Shown here one piece after another: positions 20,440 to 31,560 of a stretch of DNA of 64,000 nt. Source of the DNA: Kalaharituber pfeilii. Its lineage: Eukaryota; Ascomycota; Pezizomycetes; Pezizales; Pezizaceae. Position numbers and translations under genes: made by a program. The stretch spans positions 186,001-250,000 of the forward strand of contig WHUZ01000010.1 of assembly GCA_015179045.1 (NCBI GenBank). Direction: 5' to 3'. How positions within the stretch are numbered: the first letter of the stretch is position 1; every line of letters begins with the position of its first letter. The notes under the pieces are model-generated. The model did not search any database and had not been told where the DNA came from. It saw only the letters and a list, made by a program, of their open reading frames with translations.

Positions 20440-23400
20440 TTATGCCTTCTCCGCCCAGTCTAGTAGCTCCGCCAGGTTAAAGTCTTTGTCCGGCTGTAGA
20501 AGTCCCTTCGCTCCACCTTGAATCCTTCTCCGCCACGGTGGGCAGTCGTTGGAGATGTGCGTCAGGTTTTCCAACGCTCCTCCGCACCATCTGCATTCCG
20601 GTGAGTCGGCTTTGTCGATGTGGAACCTCCATTCCTTGAGGCCCTTGTTGCCCAGGATTCCCGCTAGGGTGGCTAGTCTTTCTCGGTTGTCGAGTCTTTG
20701 GAGTGGCCGGTATGTTAGACCTAGGCGATTGCGTTCTTCTGCTCTTAGGCTTTTGGCTTCTTGTCTTAACCCCGGTTCCGTGACCGTATCGTCTTCGTAC
20801 TGGATGGCGGTGCTTATCTTTGCTGCCTTGTCCGCCTTGGTGTTTCCTTGTATTCCTATATGGCTTTTGATCCACATGACTGCCGTGTCTAGATCCCCTC
20901 TTTGGGTCCTTTCTTCCCATGCGCGCCTGACTGCCATGGATGGGCCGTCCACGTTCGGGTCTCCGTTGGCTATCTTTTGCATTCTGGAGATGGCTGTGCG
21001 GGAGTCGGTTAGGATCATAAGCTCCCCTTCCGTATCCAGGGCCTTGGCGATGGCTAGCATCTCACCGTCGTTGACCGTGCAGACTCTGCCGAGATAGATG
21101 AATTCCTCGTTCCCTCGGAAGTGTGTGCCCGCTCCGGTGACGTTGTTTATTCGGCTCCCATCCGTGTAAACCCCCTGCCATCCTTCCTCTTCCTCTGCCT
21201 GGATGATCTCTTCCCACCTCTCCCGGCTCGTGTCGCTGGGTTGTATCGGAAAGGTGTGTATGGGGATGGGGGTTCGGTGTGAGAGATCCCCTCTCAGGTA
21301 GATGGTGTCCGGGGATGGGTCCAGTAACGGTTCGTGGGGGAATCTCAATGTGCGTGCCTCCACCCTGTCTCGTTCTCCTTGTGCGAAGGTCTGGATCGAC
21401 TCTAGGTTAGTCAGGCCCTCTACTATGGCCCTCCGGGTTCCCCATGGAGCGCCTATGATGTCCCTGGCGATTGCGTATTGCCACTTCTCCAGTTGCCTGA
21501 ACTTCTTCTCTTCCGGGGCGCCTTTGGCGAAGGACTGCCAAGCCCAGCACCCGTAAGTGGCGATGTTTCTGGCTATGCTGGTGTATAGTTGGTGTCTTTG
21601 GCTCGGGGGAACTCTGGAGAGTTTCTTTGCTACCCCCCATGCCGCCTTGCCTAGGTTTATCCTTTTCCGGAAGTGTTCGTTGAACTTCAGCTCCCAGTCG
21701 ACTGTCAAGCCCACCAGTCTGTAGCTCGGTCCTTGGGTGCCTATGATTAGGGTCTCGGCCTTCCGTGGATCCAGCTCGAAGCCCTTCTTGCGTGCTGCCT
21801 GTGTCAGGGTCCGGCGGTGTGTTTCTATATCTTTCCTGAGGTGTTTCATGGAGCGGTTGGATATCACGCTGTGAAAGTCGTCGACGTAAGAGCGTGTGAA
21901 CTGGCTATTCTCCGCTGCCTCGGCGACGGGAGCGACGGCTACCAGGAATAATACCGGGGAAAGGGGGGAGCCCTGGGGGCCCCGTCCGTCATCGTCCCGG
22001 TGCCTCGTATCTTCCTGTCCCATGCGATTGAGAATGGTGTCGGTTGAAGGAACCCTTGGACGAAGCTGGCTATGTTCGGGTTCGCTCGTTCCAGTCTCGA
22101 AACCACTCTGTCCCGTCTGATGTGGTTGAAAGCGGCCTTTATGTCGTCCCCTACCAGGGCTGTCCACTCCCCTTTTTTTAGGCGTTTGTCTGCCTCTTTC
22201 AGGGTCTGTCTTTGGAGATCTTCGCTGCCTCTGAAGGGTCGGCTGCCCAGCTGTGAGTCCCTGAACAGGCTGTCCATTCTCTGAATTGCGTTGGCCATGA
22301 CTTTCTGTCCTAGTTTGGCCGCCGTGTGGAGAGTGATGGGTCGCCAGCTCCCCGGCTGATCTCGGGGTTTCCCTTTTTTGAGTATCATGACCATGTTAAA
22401 CCCTTTGGCGAACCCGTGGTTCCCGTTCAGGTAATCGACGATCTCTTCTCTGAGGGCTTTCCACAGTGTGGTCTTCCGCAGCAGTTTTAGAACGCCATAT
22501 TGAATGCCGTCCAGTCCTGGAGCTGAGTGTGATTTGGCCGAGGCTAGAGCCTTGTCTAACTCCATCCTCGCGAGGTCCTTGTCTATCGTGGTGCCTTCTG
22601 GTCTTCGGGGGGCCTCTTCCTCCGGGGGATCCGTGATCAGGTTGTGTCTGATTAGCGCCTCGGCGATCTGTGGGTCCGAGCCCTCGATGCCCATGAGGGG
22701 GCGGCTTCGAAAGGGGTCTCGTGCTATGCGGAAAATGTCCCACGGGGATTCTATTCGATCTCCCTCGAGAAATCTCTCCCAGTATGTCTTCTTCTTTTCT
22801 CGGATAATGTTGCGGAGGAGTCTGCGTGCCCGGGTGCGCTCAGCGGTGGTGTTCCCGGGGTTTCGTAGGATGTATTTCGTCATCTTCCGAGCCTCCTTAA
22901 CCTCCTTGTCGAACCACCTCTTGGATCTGTCCATGATGTGTGCGTCCTTGGTGAATTCCTGACCAAGTCTGGTGATCGTCTCGTATGCGCTGCCGAGGTC
23001 GATGTCGTCTTCTCCATGTTCTGTGACGTACTGTTCCCATCTCTCCCAGTCGGTTACCTTGATCTTCCGGATTGGGCCTCGGTCCCGAGTGATGAGGTGT
23101 CCGATGATCATGGCGTGGTCGGATCCGGCGATCCACGAGATCTCCTGGGTTTTCCATTCCCGGTCCCTTGCGAATACTAGGTCCAGGAGTGCTGATCTCT
23201 GAGTGCCTTGGATGTGTCTGGTCCAGGTGACCGTCCCTTTTTTTATCTGTTGGCTTAGCCCGTGCGCTTCCATGTGGCCCTGGATACTAGCTCCTCGGGT
23301 GTCTTGTCTGTCGGACCAATCCCGGTGGTGGCTATTGAAGTCCCCTATTACCAGGTCTGCCGAGCCTAAGTTGTCGAGTTCGAGGTCCACGTTGGTGTCT

Positions 23401-23695
23401 TTGTTCCAGTAGACCCCGGTGATTTTCCTGTCTTTGTATGTTATCGAAACTAGTTTGTCGTTCCCTTCCACCCGTATGTCTGCGGCTATGTCTTTCCTGG
23501 CGTATGCTGCCAGTCCCCCGTTTTCGAGGGCGTGTGAATGGTGGTGAATGCCGGGTGGAATGTGGTCCCTCCTCCTGGTGCTGTCCAACCTTCTCCTATA
23601 AAAACGAAATCTGCCCTTCTGAAAGCCCCTTCCTGTAGCGCGATGTCCGTCCCCACGATCCCCCGTCCTACGTTCTGGTATAGGACTCTAATCAT
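20440..23695 (-). pseudogene. LINE-A ORF2: endonuclease, reverse transcriptase, RNase H
   Basis: The ATG at 23695 overlaps the end of ORF1 by 8 nt (ATGATTAG). The APE endonuclease starts I-R-V-L-Y-Q-N-V-G-R-G and continues through D-L-V-I-G-D-F-N-S-H-H and W-I-A-G-S-D-H-A-M-I. RT follows with S-A-P-G-L-D-G-I-Q-Y, W-R-P-I-T-L, V-G-D-D-I-K-A-A-F-N, the Q-G-S-P-L-S-P block and the catalytic Y-V-D-D-F near 21890. RNase H has Y-T-D-G-S-R, V-N-D-G-E-M, T-D-S-R-T-A and K-S-H-I-G-I-Q-G-N-T-K-A-D. The end carries C-R-W-C-G ... H-I-S-N-D-C. Frame breaks near 23500-23590 and 21940-22170 split it into three frames. It would normally nick the target and copy LINE-A RNA. Confidence 0.85.
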
Positions 23696-26661
23696 TGCGG
23701 AGGATCTTCGGCTCTGGTGCCCTGCGGGGACGGTTGGGGAGCTGGCAGTCGGGTAGGTGTCCTCCTTTCTGACGGCATCCGTGACATGTCTGTCTGAACG
23801 GGCGTCCGTTCAGGTTCACCGGTTCTTCGATCTCCTTTCTCCTCGGGGAGCCTCGGACCCATTCCGGCAAAGATTTCTGTTTGGGTACCCATTCGATAAC
23901 CTGGCCCACCACGAAGTGGTTGCAGTACCCTTCGGAGTCGGTATAGCGGTACCTCCTGGCTTTGTCTGACTTTTCTTTTCCCAGGTCGGCCCTAAGGAGG
24001 CAGGTTATTTTTTCCCCTCGGAACTGTAGTCCCTTTCTAAGTATTTGCACCACGTTGTCCGATACGAAGATCGAGAAGGCTGGCTTGCCTTCCCGTGCCG
24101 GGATGATGTGGTGGGGTACCCTTCGGACGTTTCGGTAGGAGAGTTCTCCCGGGTTCTCAATGCGTAGGTCCCTGCCGACTTTGCCCTGGTTCTCGTGCAT
24201 CCCGATGTCGAAGGTGACCAGTTCGACCAAGCGGCTGTCCCAGTCCGTTCTCGCTCCGGGGTTGACCCTCTTGACCGCCTTCTCCAAGTGAGATAGGTCT
24301 CTGGGGCCTTGTCTGAACTCTGTGTCGACCATCAGGAGAATCCTTTCCTCCGGGAACGATTGGTCAATGATGACCCTTCTTACTAGGTAGGGGGCGTCCT
24401 TTCCGAGGTGTGCGTTGATCCTGTCCTTGGTTTTCCCCATCTCCGAATTGCCTTCCCGGGGATGAGTCCAACCGTGCTGTTTCCAGTTGTCCTCGTTGTG
24501 GATCCTGGCCTGCCACAGTCTTTCCTTGGGGATGAGATCGGACTCTCGGAGGTTATGGGTCGCCTGGGGTTCGGTCGCTTGGGGTTTCTTCCCTCCTTGG
24601 GAGCCGTGTTCTGGTTGGGCTTCTACTGCCTTCTTCTTCTCTGGGCCTTCGGCGCTTGACCCTTCTCTGGGGCTGTGTGAGGGGCCCTCGTCTGTCTCGT
24701 GTTCCATTCTCTCTTTCTGGGTGGCTGCCGCCTGTGCGTAGGTTCTGTTCGAGCGTCTTCGGGGGCCCGTTGGGGGTTTCTTTTCCTTCTTTTCCCGTTT
24801 TTTTTCCGGGGGGGCGGTGGACTGTGTGCTGGCCTGTTCCTTTGTCTCCTTGTCCGGTGTGACCGTTTCCTTCTGGGTGGCTGGAGCTTGTGCTTGTGGT
24901 CTTTTCGGTAGGGTGACCTTGTGGGAGGGGTGGGGCGTGGTCGAGTGAGACCCTTCTGAGTCTTTCTTCATCTTTTCCATCTTGGCTTGGAATGCGTGCT
25001 GGCTCCCGCTCATCCCTTCGTCCTGAAGCGTGTAGTCCATCGGGTCTTTGGGTGGTGTCTCTGTGTCGGCTTTGGGCGTGACTGCCGCTGTGCCTGACTT
25101 TTCCATGGCGGGGAGGGCGGGGGAGGCCTGCCGGTGGGCGGGTTGCTTCTCGGGAGGGCTGGGGCTGTGCCTGCTTTTCCTCCCCTCTCCATCTCGGCTG
25201 TCTGTGCGTACTTGCTACTGCTTGTGCCTTGTTTCTCGTAGTCCCAGTCCATGCTGGGGGATGGGGGCCTGGGTGGTGTCTTCGGGTCTTGGGCTTGGTG
25301 TGCGTGGTGGCTGTCGCATGAGCTGCTGTTGTCGTAAACGATTCCCTTCATCTTGTCTGGTTTTCCCCCCGACGAGGGAGAGGGGCCTGTTGGGGATTCC
25401 TCCTCCTGTTCCGGGGGGGTCCCTTGTGCCGCTTCCCTTCTTTCGCTGGGTAGGAGGGCAGGATCTTCTTCGTGTTGTGGACGTCGTTGGGTGAGACTGG
25501 GATAAAAAGGAACCTGTGTTCCAGTCTGGTGAGGATGTTGATGACGTGGTCCATGGATTCGTTGACCATGTTTTCCCAGACGGTCTGGCGTTTCTCTCTC
25601 CTGTATCGTTCTTCAACGACCGCGTTTCGAACTATCCCGGAGATTTCCTGTCTCGTGACTGTGTGCGCCACTTGGGTTCCTTTGTCAAGGTCTTCATGTG
25701 TCGACTTCAATGATTTCTCTAGTGCCTCGATTCTCCCGATTATCATGTTTTCGGATGTGACGATCCTCTCCCCAAGGGTCTCAAGTCTCTCGAGTATCTT
25801 GTTGTCGGGTGGCCCGGAGGGCTGACTGTCTGCGATCTCGTCCTGTCTGTTGTACCATTCCCTTCCCCGGACTCGGACCTCTTCTGGGACTGGGGTGTAC
25901 CCGTGTTCCGAGGATGCTGTCGGAGCTGGGATAACTGATCCTCCTGCGCTCTCGCTCGGGGTGTCCCCGTAGGGGGTTGTGTCTGGGATGACTGAGTGAT
26001 CCGCGGGTACTGTCATAGGGACTGGGACGACTGTGCTTTCGGAGCTCTCGCTCGAGGTGTCCCCGTAGGGTGGTGTGCCTGGGATGACTAAGTCGTGGAG
26101 AGGGAGAAGGATATGTTGGCCTCCTACCGTGATTGTGTCCTCAATTTGGTCCTCTGGGGGTCTGGGGTCCATAGCTTCGCTCTCCTCGATGAATCGAATG
26201 ATCTCCTGTGTGGAGACTCTCCCATGTTGGATGTCTTCAATGCTGATGACCCGGATTGATGTGTTCAGGTCTCTGTCCGCTGCTAGTCTTCCTCTTGCGG
26301 CGGCTATCTTTGTCGCCTTTTCCAGCCTCTGACCGGCTTGTGGGTCCGTCTCCGCTGCGTGTTTGAATATGTCCTGGTATCTGTGGAGGGTCCACTGGCT
26401 GTCTTCCTGTATGAAGGTCAGGTCTGCGTTAGATTTCCAGTCTCGAATGTAGTGAAAGTCTAGTCCATTGACTTTGGTTTTCCCGGTGCGTTTCCGGGTT
26501 TCTGGTCTTGCCGTGGATTGGGTGCGGTTGCGGAGGCGAGTGCTTGTGCGGGTGGGGTGGCGGCCCCTGTCGGTGGCTGCTGCCTTTGTCATGTCGTGAC
26601 CTAACTGTGTGCGTGGCTGGGTGGTTGTGTGGTCGCCGTTGCCTATTGGTCGTGGTCTCAA
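23688..26661 (-). pseudogene. LINE-A ORF1 (gag-like, CCHC knuckle)
   Basis: The N-terminal part (26661-25348) is in one frame; the remainder shifts frames between 25616 and 25010 before continuing as 25106-23688. A charged coiled-coil-like stretch lies near 25800-25600 (L-E-R-L-E-T-L, I-G-R-I-E-A-L-E-K-S-L). The C-terminus has one zinc knuckle, C-H-G-C-R-Q-K-G-G-H-L-P-D-C, then a basic tail. This type of protein binds the LINE RNA. The middle region is rich in Pro, Lys and Thr. At least two frameshifts prevent a full product from this copy. Confidence 0.75.
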
Positions 26662-27066
26662 TTGTGATATGTGATCTGAGGAATGGGATGTGGTGTGTCA
26701 GAATGTGAGGGCTGTTCTCTATTCGTTCGGGGGTGGGTCTGTTCTTGTTAGTCCGATCCCTTCCAGGTAGTCTGGATCGTGCGAGTCTCTTTGGGCCACG
26801 TCGGGTGTGTTATTCGAGGTGTGGGTTGTCGTCGAGGGGGTTTCGGGGGCCCCCGCCGTCGAGGGTTTCCGCGACTGCGCTGAAGTTGGAAGGTAGGTGT
26901 GTGCTGTGTAAGTCCGGCTCTTTTGAGTGTTCTGACGAATATTCGAGGGGAAAGTGTCTATTCCGTAGATTCTCGCGTGTTTCCTGGGGTTCCCGTGCCC
27001 GTCGGGCCGGGGGGCGTCGTTCGCCGTTGTCTGCTAGTCGATGCGATGTCTGGCGGTGGAGATACG

Positions 27067-27100
27067 GCCTCGGTCACGTGACGTTAGACGTGGCCCGAGG
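27067..27100 (-). promoter_or_regulatory. LINE-A 5' inverted-repeat box (CACGTG)
   Basis: GCCTCGGTCACGTGACG and CGTGGCCCGAGG form a nearly perfect inverted repeat at the presumed 5' end of the near full-length LINE-A. Recurrence at every preserved LINE-A head suggests a promoter or RNA 5' structure. Confidence 0.5.
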
Positions 27101-27116
27101 AGGTTGTAGAGGTGTG

Positions 27117-27159
27117 AATTTGACCCCGCTTGTAGCTGTTCGCCATGGCAGGGCAGAGT
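27117..27159 (-). mobile_element. LINE-B tail insertion without poly(A), 28-bp flanking repeat
   Basis: AATTTGACCCCGCTTGTAGC through GGCAGGGCAGAGT, the LINE-B hairpin only, with no T-run. Direct repeats of 28 bp (27089-27116 and 27160-27187, two mismatches) flank it. Both features differ from the other tail-only insertions, which have T-runs and 9-15 bp repeats. Confidence 0.7.
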
Positions 27160-27229
27160 CGTGGCCCGCGAAGGTTGTAGAGGTGTGTGTGAGGGTGATT
27201 GGCAAGATATGGGGGTTGGCCCTAAGCTC

Positions 27230-27565
27230 CGTAGTTGTATACTTGGAGGAAGAAATAGGCAAGGACACGGTGCGACTCGGGGGGAAATGGCTCAAGGCGA
27301 GTCAGTATGAGTCTGAAAGAGGACGGAGATGAAAGATTCAGGCTGCTGACCGCTCTCCCCGCAACACCTCCTCAAGACCGCGGGCCTGCCCTGCCCTGGC
27401 GAACAGCTACAAGCGGGGTCACGTGAAATAAAAAAAAAAAAAAAAAAAAAAGACCGCGGGCCTCATGTACTTAAGACAGTTTTTGTTTTGATTTTGTCTT
27501 AAACCCTCGCCATAGCCCATAGGGCGGCATGCGAGTAATGAAATAAAATAAAAAAAAAAAAAAAA
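27230..27565 (+). mobile_element. ORF1-only element, 3' part
   Basis: A short plus-strand frame ends Y-E-S-E-R-G-R-R and stop at about 27332, then 3' UTR and the LINE-A tail with poly(A). It has the same C-terminal block (V-V-V-Y-L-E ... V-R-L-G-G-K-W-L) as the other ORF1-only copies. A 62-bp LINE-B tail interrupts the UTR. The target appears to be a GAGCTC site still uninterrupted near 43374. Confidence 0.7.
27388..27449 (+). mobile_element. LINE-B tail-only insertion (62 bp)
   Basis: Starts GCCCTGCCCTGGCG at the hairpin foot and ends with about 22 As. Flanked by the 14-bp duplication AAGACCGCGGGCCT (27374-27387 and 27450-27463). Confidence 0.92.
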
Positions 27566-29435
27566 GAGCTCTGAGGAAGCTTGGTGGGTGCCTGTTCCCG
27601 CTCGTATACTAATAGGTCATCCAAAAAAGGTGCCCCCCAGGCCTGTGGTTTGGGATCGTGGAGCTTCGGCTGCTGATTTTTTTTTTTTTTTTTTTATTTC
27701 ATTACTCGCGTGCCGCCCTATGGGCTATGGCGAGGTATATATTAGAAGAAAGGAAAAAAAAGAGTAACTATGCCTAACTAAAAGTAGTGCCCGCGGTACT
27801 TATACATGTTGCGGGTGTCCATACAGAAGGGTCTCCCTTCACTTCCGCCCTCTGTCCGATTCGTATGTGCTGACCCTCAGCCATTTCCCGCCCAGTCTCA
27901 CCTTCTCCACGCTGGATTCTCCCTCAAGGTACACCACGATTGAACTTGACTTCTTCCCCTCCTCCACCAACAGCGTCTTCTTTCTCAACCACCTTATTCC
28001 AACCGTTTTTCCCAGATCCGGATTCCCATCTTCCAGCCATCGTCGCACCTTCCCCAGGTCTTTTCTGAGGGCAATTCCGTGGACAACGACGCCTTGTTTC
28101 GAGGTGGTGGCGTCGGGACTCGATGTTGGAACGGGTTGCTTGGCAGTCTTTCCGGTGGGTTTTTTGGTCTTCTTCGGTGGGGTTGTCTTCTCGGGTGTCT
28201 TGGGGGCCTCGGAGGTCTTGGGAGGCTCGGGGTCGGGGTTTTGGGTTTTGGTGAGGGGGTTTTGGCCGACGGTGGGACCGTGTCCCTTGTGTTGTGGTCG
28301 TCGATAGATGGTGGTGTGGTGGGGGTGGCTCCCAAGGGAGCCCCCTGTTTGTCGATCGCAGGAGAGGAGGCGATTTTTTTGGCTTCTTTCCCGTTCAGCT
28401 GTCTCTTTATCTGGTGCGGTGTTGTCTGCGACGGCTGTTTGCCTTTCCTCTTCTTCGTTGACGGGGTGTTCGGTGTTTCCGGCGTCGGCTCTGGGACCGG
28501 CTCTGTCTCGATTGACGTGATAGGGCTGAACCCCAATGTCTGTGGTGGGGGTGGCGACGGTTCCGCCTGGATGCTCGTGACGGGGCTAAAACCCAGTTTC
28601 GGTGTCCGTGGTTCTCCGTGCGGAGGGAATGGGGTGGAAGGACCTCCGCTTGTATAACGGATCTTCTGGTATTTGTTGTCCAAAAATTCCACGGCGAGGG
28701 TGCACCCTTCTATCGGGGTGATGTCTTCTCCCCAGGAACGCATGAATCTGACAGCCATGATTATTCCCATGTCTAATTCCACCTCTTCCAGCTTGTCAAG
28801 TATGGTGTCTTCGGCTGCTGAGGCACCTACGTAGCAGGCCGGTCTCTTGTTTCATTCTTCCCAGGGCCATCTTTGCCTCCCAGGCTCTTGCTTGTCTCGC
28901 CTTAGCTACTGTTATTCCCAGCATGAACTGTTCTTTGTGACTACTGTCGTCCTGCTCTGTCGTTTGGGGGCAGGTCTGGTGTCAGTGGTCTTGTCTCTGG
29001 GACCTCTGAATTGCCCCCCCCAAGGAGGGGTAGCGGGGTGTACCCTTCGCTATCCCTGAAACCCCCGGGGGGCGTTGCGCTGACCTGCCTGACCGTTTCC
29101 CCTGATGCCCCACTGCTTGTATCGTCCTCATCGTCTTTCTCTTCATCCGCCTGGGTGGTTGTGACGGCATGTTCCTAGCTGTCCTCCTGGGCGGCTGTGA
29201 AACCGTGTTCCTGTGTCATCATCGTATGTGTTCAAAACCGCCCAGCCTGGCCCTCTGGTGACTATGGAATCCTCCATCTGTTGGTCCGGAGGTCTTGAGT
29301 CATGAGCAACTCCTTTTTCGATGTCATCGGAATCGATGATGTCAATTATCTCTTACATCGAGACCCTGCCCATTTCGATATGTTCCAGCGTGACTCTCTT
29401 GGTCTCTTTGGGCTCAAAGTGTCCCCCCAAAGCTA
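27566..29435 (-). pseudogene. LINE ORF1 remnant hosting an ORF1-only insertion
   Basis: The two outer pieces (27566-27676 and 28809-29435) match 43375-43450 and 44090-44720 closely, so both are copies of one ORF1 region. It contains degenerate frames with no knuckle left. The right end is cut by the TIR element at 29436. Confidence 0.6.
27677..28808 (-). mobile_element. ORF1-only (HAL1-like) element, 1.13 kb
   Basis: LINE-A tail at the left (poly(T), TTTCATTACTCGCGTGCCG). The minus-strand frame covers about 28806-27839 with one frameshift near 28000. The N-terminal part has G-F-S-P-V-T-S-I and G-F-S-P-I-T-S-I repeats, then K-K-R-K-G-K, a Pro/Lys/Thr-rich linker, and a C-terminal gag-like block (R-W-L-R-K-K-T-L-L; S-I-V-V-Y-L-E; Y-E-S-D-R-G-R-K). 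There is no endonuclease or RT. The 13-bp duplication CTTCGGCTGCTGA (27664-27676 and 28809-28821) defines the insertion exactly. The 5' end is inside the frame, so this copy is truncated. Confidence 0.85.
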
Positions 29436-30281
29436 CTGTGGTTCACCACTTTCCCGGACACCCCACTTTCCCGGACACATTTACCACCAAAACTGCGCAA
29501 CTTTCGCACTCAATATCTCAACAACCACAACAGCATTTGTGAATGCACTTTGTGTAGCTATTAGACAAAGTGTAATTCTCGCTATCTAGCACTTTTTCTT
29601 CATCAAAATTTGTGGGTGCAAAGGGATTATGGCTTGTCGCATTTACGTTGGAAGGCTTGGCATTTATTTGTATGGGATCTCCATACAAAATGTTTATCAG
29701 ACTCGAATGTAGTTCTACTCTTCAACGCTAATTACAATAGCTATGATAGTATATGTCAAGAATCACCTGAAGAGGTATAGTAAGGTGCTGCATTTAGTTC
29801 ACTTTCATTTGTTGAATTGTAGAGTTTGTGTACAACTATCTACTTTTGGGCGTTGTTCTCATACAAATGGTTTCTATGGGAAATATGAATATTGTGAATA
29901 ATTTCACAACCATTACAGGTATTACCTAACTACATTGTTCATAGTTTCCGACTGAGTGATGCTATTGAATGTGAGTGTCTGCGTTTTTTTTATGAATTGA
30001 TTGCAGGTGTAGCATGCAGAATTCGGGGGTGGTGACATTTGTATGGGGATCCCATACAAATAAATGCCAAGCCTTCCAACAAAAATGCGACAAGCCATAA
30101 TCCCTTTGCAACCACAATTTTTGATGAAGAAAAGTATTAGATAGTAAGAATTACACTTTGTCTAATAGCTACACAAAGTGCATTCACAAATGCTGTTGTG
30201 GTTGTTGAGATATTGAGTGCGAAAGTTGCGCAATTTTGGTGGTAAATGTGTCCGGGAAAGTGGGGTGTCCGTGAACCACAG
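29436..30281. mobile_element. 846-bp non-autonomous DNA transposon with long TIRs, TA ends
   Basis: The left arm (29436-29691) and right arm (30037-30281) are inverted copies of about 250 bp, starting CTGTGGTTCAC and ending GTGAACCACAG, flanked by TA on both sides. Both arms include CCCACTTTCCCGGACAC and, at the inner ends, a TTTGTATGGGATC palindrome. The left arm has about 14 extra bp. The 350-bp core has no frame with motifs. The TA flank suggests a Tc1/mariner-type MITE or foldback element. Confidence 0.75.
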
Positions 30282-30455
30282 TATATTGGTATAGGCTGGG
30301 TATATATTTTTCGCTGTAATACCACTTGTATTGAATTCAACTTATCACACCTGAATTAAATTCAATAAAAACAGTAGGACACTTAAATGTAACATTTAAC
30401 CTTATTCAAAGTTGTGAGGAGGAGTGGTGGAGTTGTTCACGGAGTTTGCGTTCTC
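30282..30455. other. Unique spacer between TIR element and LINE nest
   Basis: AT-rich DNA with no gene seen. It does not match the expected continuation of the ORF1 remnant left of the TIR element. Confidence 0.4.
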
Positions 30456-30467
30456 ATAGAAATTCGA

Positions 30468-31560
30468 TAGAGACCTTTGTGAGATCCGAGGCGGAAAGGG
30501 TAGAAGCAAGAACGCCCCGGTTCGAAGCGGAGGAGATACGGAGGAGGGACCCGGAATGCATGTACCTGAGGGGGGACCTGAAGCACATCACGGAAATGCC
30601 GTTAGCAATCCTGCCGACCTTGCCCAAAGACGCGGAGAAGGAAGAATGAGAGAGACATATAGACGACACAGTGGAAGAAGGATGGACCCCAGCATATACA
30701 GATGGCAGCCTGATCGGGGAGAAGGCGGGGGCAGGCATACTATTCGGAGGAGAGCCGGAATCATATTATCTTGGGTCCCAGGCCACTGTCAATGATGCAG
30801 AAGTATACGCGATCAGCGAGGCAGCAGACCGGGCAGAAGGAGAGCTACTCATCATCATAGACTCCAAAATGGCGATCTCCAGGATGTCAGTGATAGCGAG
30901 GGGACTCCCTACACCAGACGGAGCGACGAGGCAGCTCCGGGAAGCATGGAAAAGGAGGCTGAAGAGAGGAGACCTAGACATGGCAGTAATGTGGGTGAAG
31001 AGTCATGTAGGCATACTGGGTAACGAAGCAGCAGATGAGGCAGCGAGAATAGGGCCAGCATTAGAGCGGGCAACAGACGTGGTGACAGAAGCAGGGATGA
31101 GACAGGAGGCAAAGCGGGAGAGAGCACGAGAGAAAAACCGGCTGGGCCTGACATACCGGCCCTGGATAGACTTAGTGCTCAGGTGACACGACTAGCGGGG
31201 TTGCTGGGGGCGAAAGGCTTACGCGCCTGGAGACACCACATAGGGGAGGCGACAGACCCGGAGTGCAGGTGGTGCGGAGAGGCGGAGGAGACCACTGGAC
31301 ATTCGCTGAACGATTACAGAGCGTGGCAGAAGAGATGGCCAGGTGGCATGGCAGCAATTCGAAAACCACCAAAACGGGGGGAAGGGGAGGATGATCCGCT
31401 ACAGGGGCTGATGGAGATGTTGGGAGAGGACGGAACGGGGGACTAGGTTTTCTTTCCGTTCTGTTTAGTGAACATTACTAGTATGACCTATGTATTTAAC
31501 ATAATACCTCGCCATGGCCTTACAGGCGGCAAGCGAGTATTGGTATAAAAAAAAAAAAAA
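30468..31560 (+). mobile_element. LINE-A, 5'-truncated, inserted at the edge of an ORF1-only element
   Basis: Contains the post-RT linker (V-E-A-R-T-P-R-F), RNase H (Y-T-D-G-S-L; V-N-D-A-E-V; I-D-S-K-M-A; K-S-H-V-G-I-L-G-N-E-A-A-D) and C-R-W-C-G-E-A-E-E-T-T-G-H. A TGA replaces the expected Trp codon near 30648 and there is a small frame shift near 31186. The tail hairpin is the T-A variant (GGCCTTACAGGC). The 12-bp duplication ATAGAAATTCGA (30456-30467 and 31561-31572) overlaps the target of the surrounding element. Confidence 0.85.

Larger units (their letters stand above)
20303..27216 (-). mobile_element. Near full-length Tad1-like LINE-A
   Basis: Reading on the minus strand: a 5' region with the CACGTG box (about 27216-26662), ORF1 (26661-23688), ORF2 (23695-20440), a 110-bp 3' UTR, the hairpin (CGCCATAGCCCTTAGGGCGG) and a poly(A) of about 25. 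The order of domains (CCHC ORF1; APE, RT, RNase H and a C-terminal knuckle in ORF2) is that of the fungal Tad1 clade. Frameshifts in both ORFs make this copy inactive as read, but its 3' end is almost identical to the insertion at 56020-56316. No clear flanking duplication was found because the ends abut other elements. Confidence 0.85.

Noticed and set aside
28079..28657. A 192-codon plus-strand frame rich in Gly
   Set aside because: Antisense shadow of the Pro-rich ORF1-only frame.
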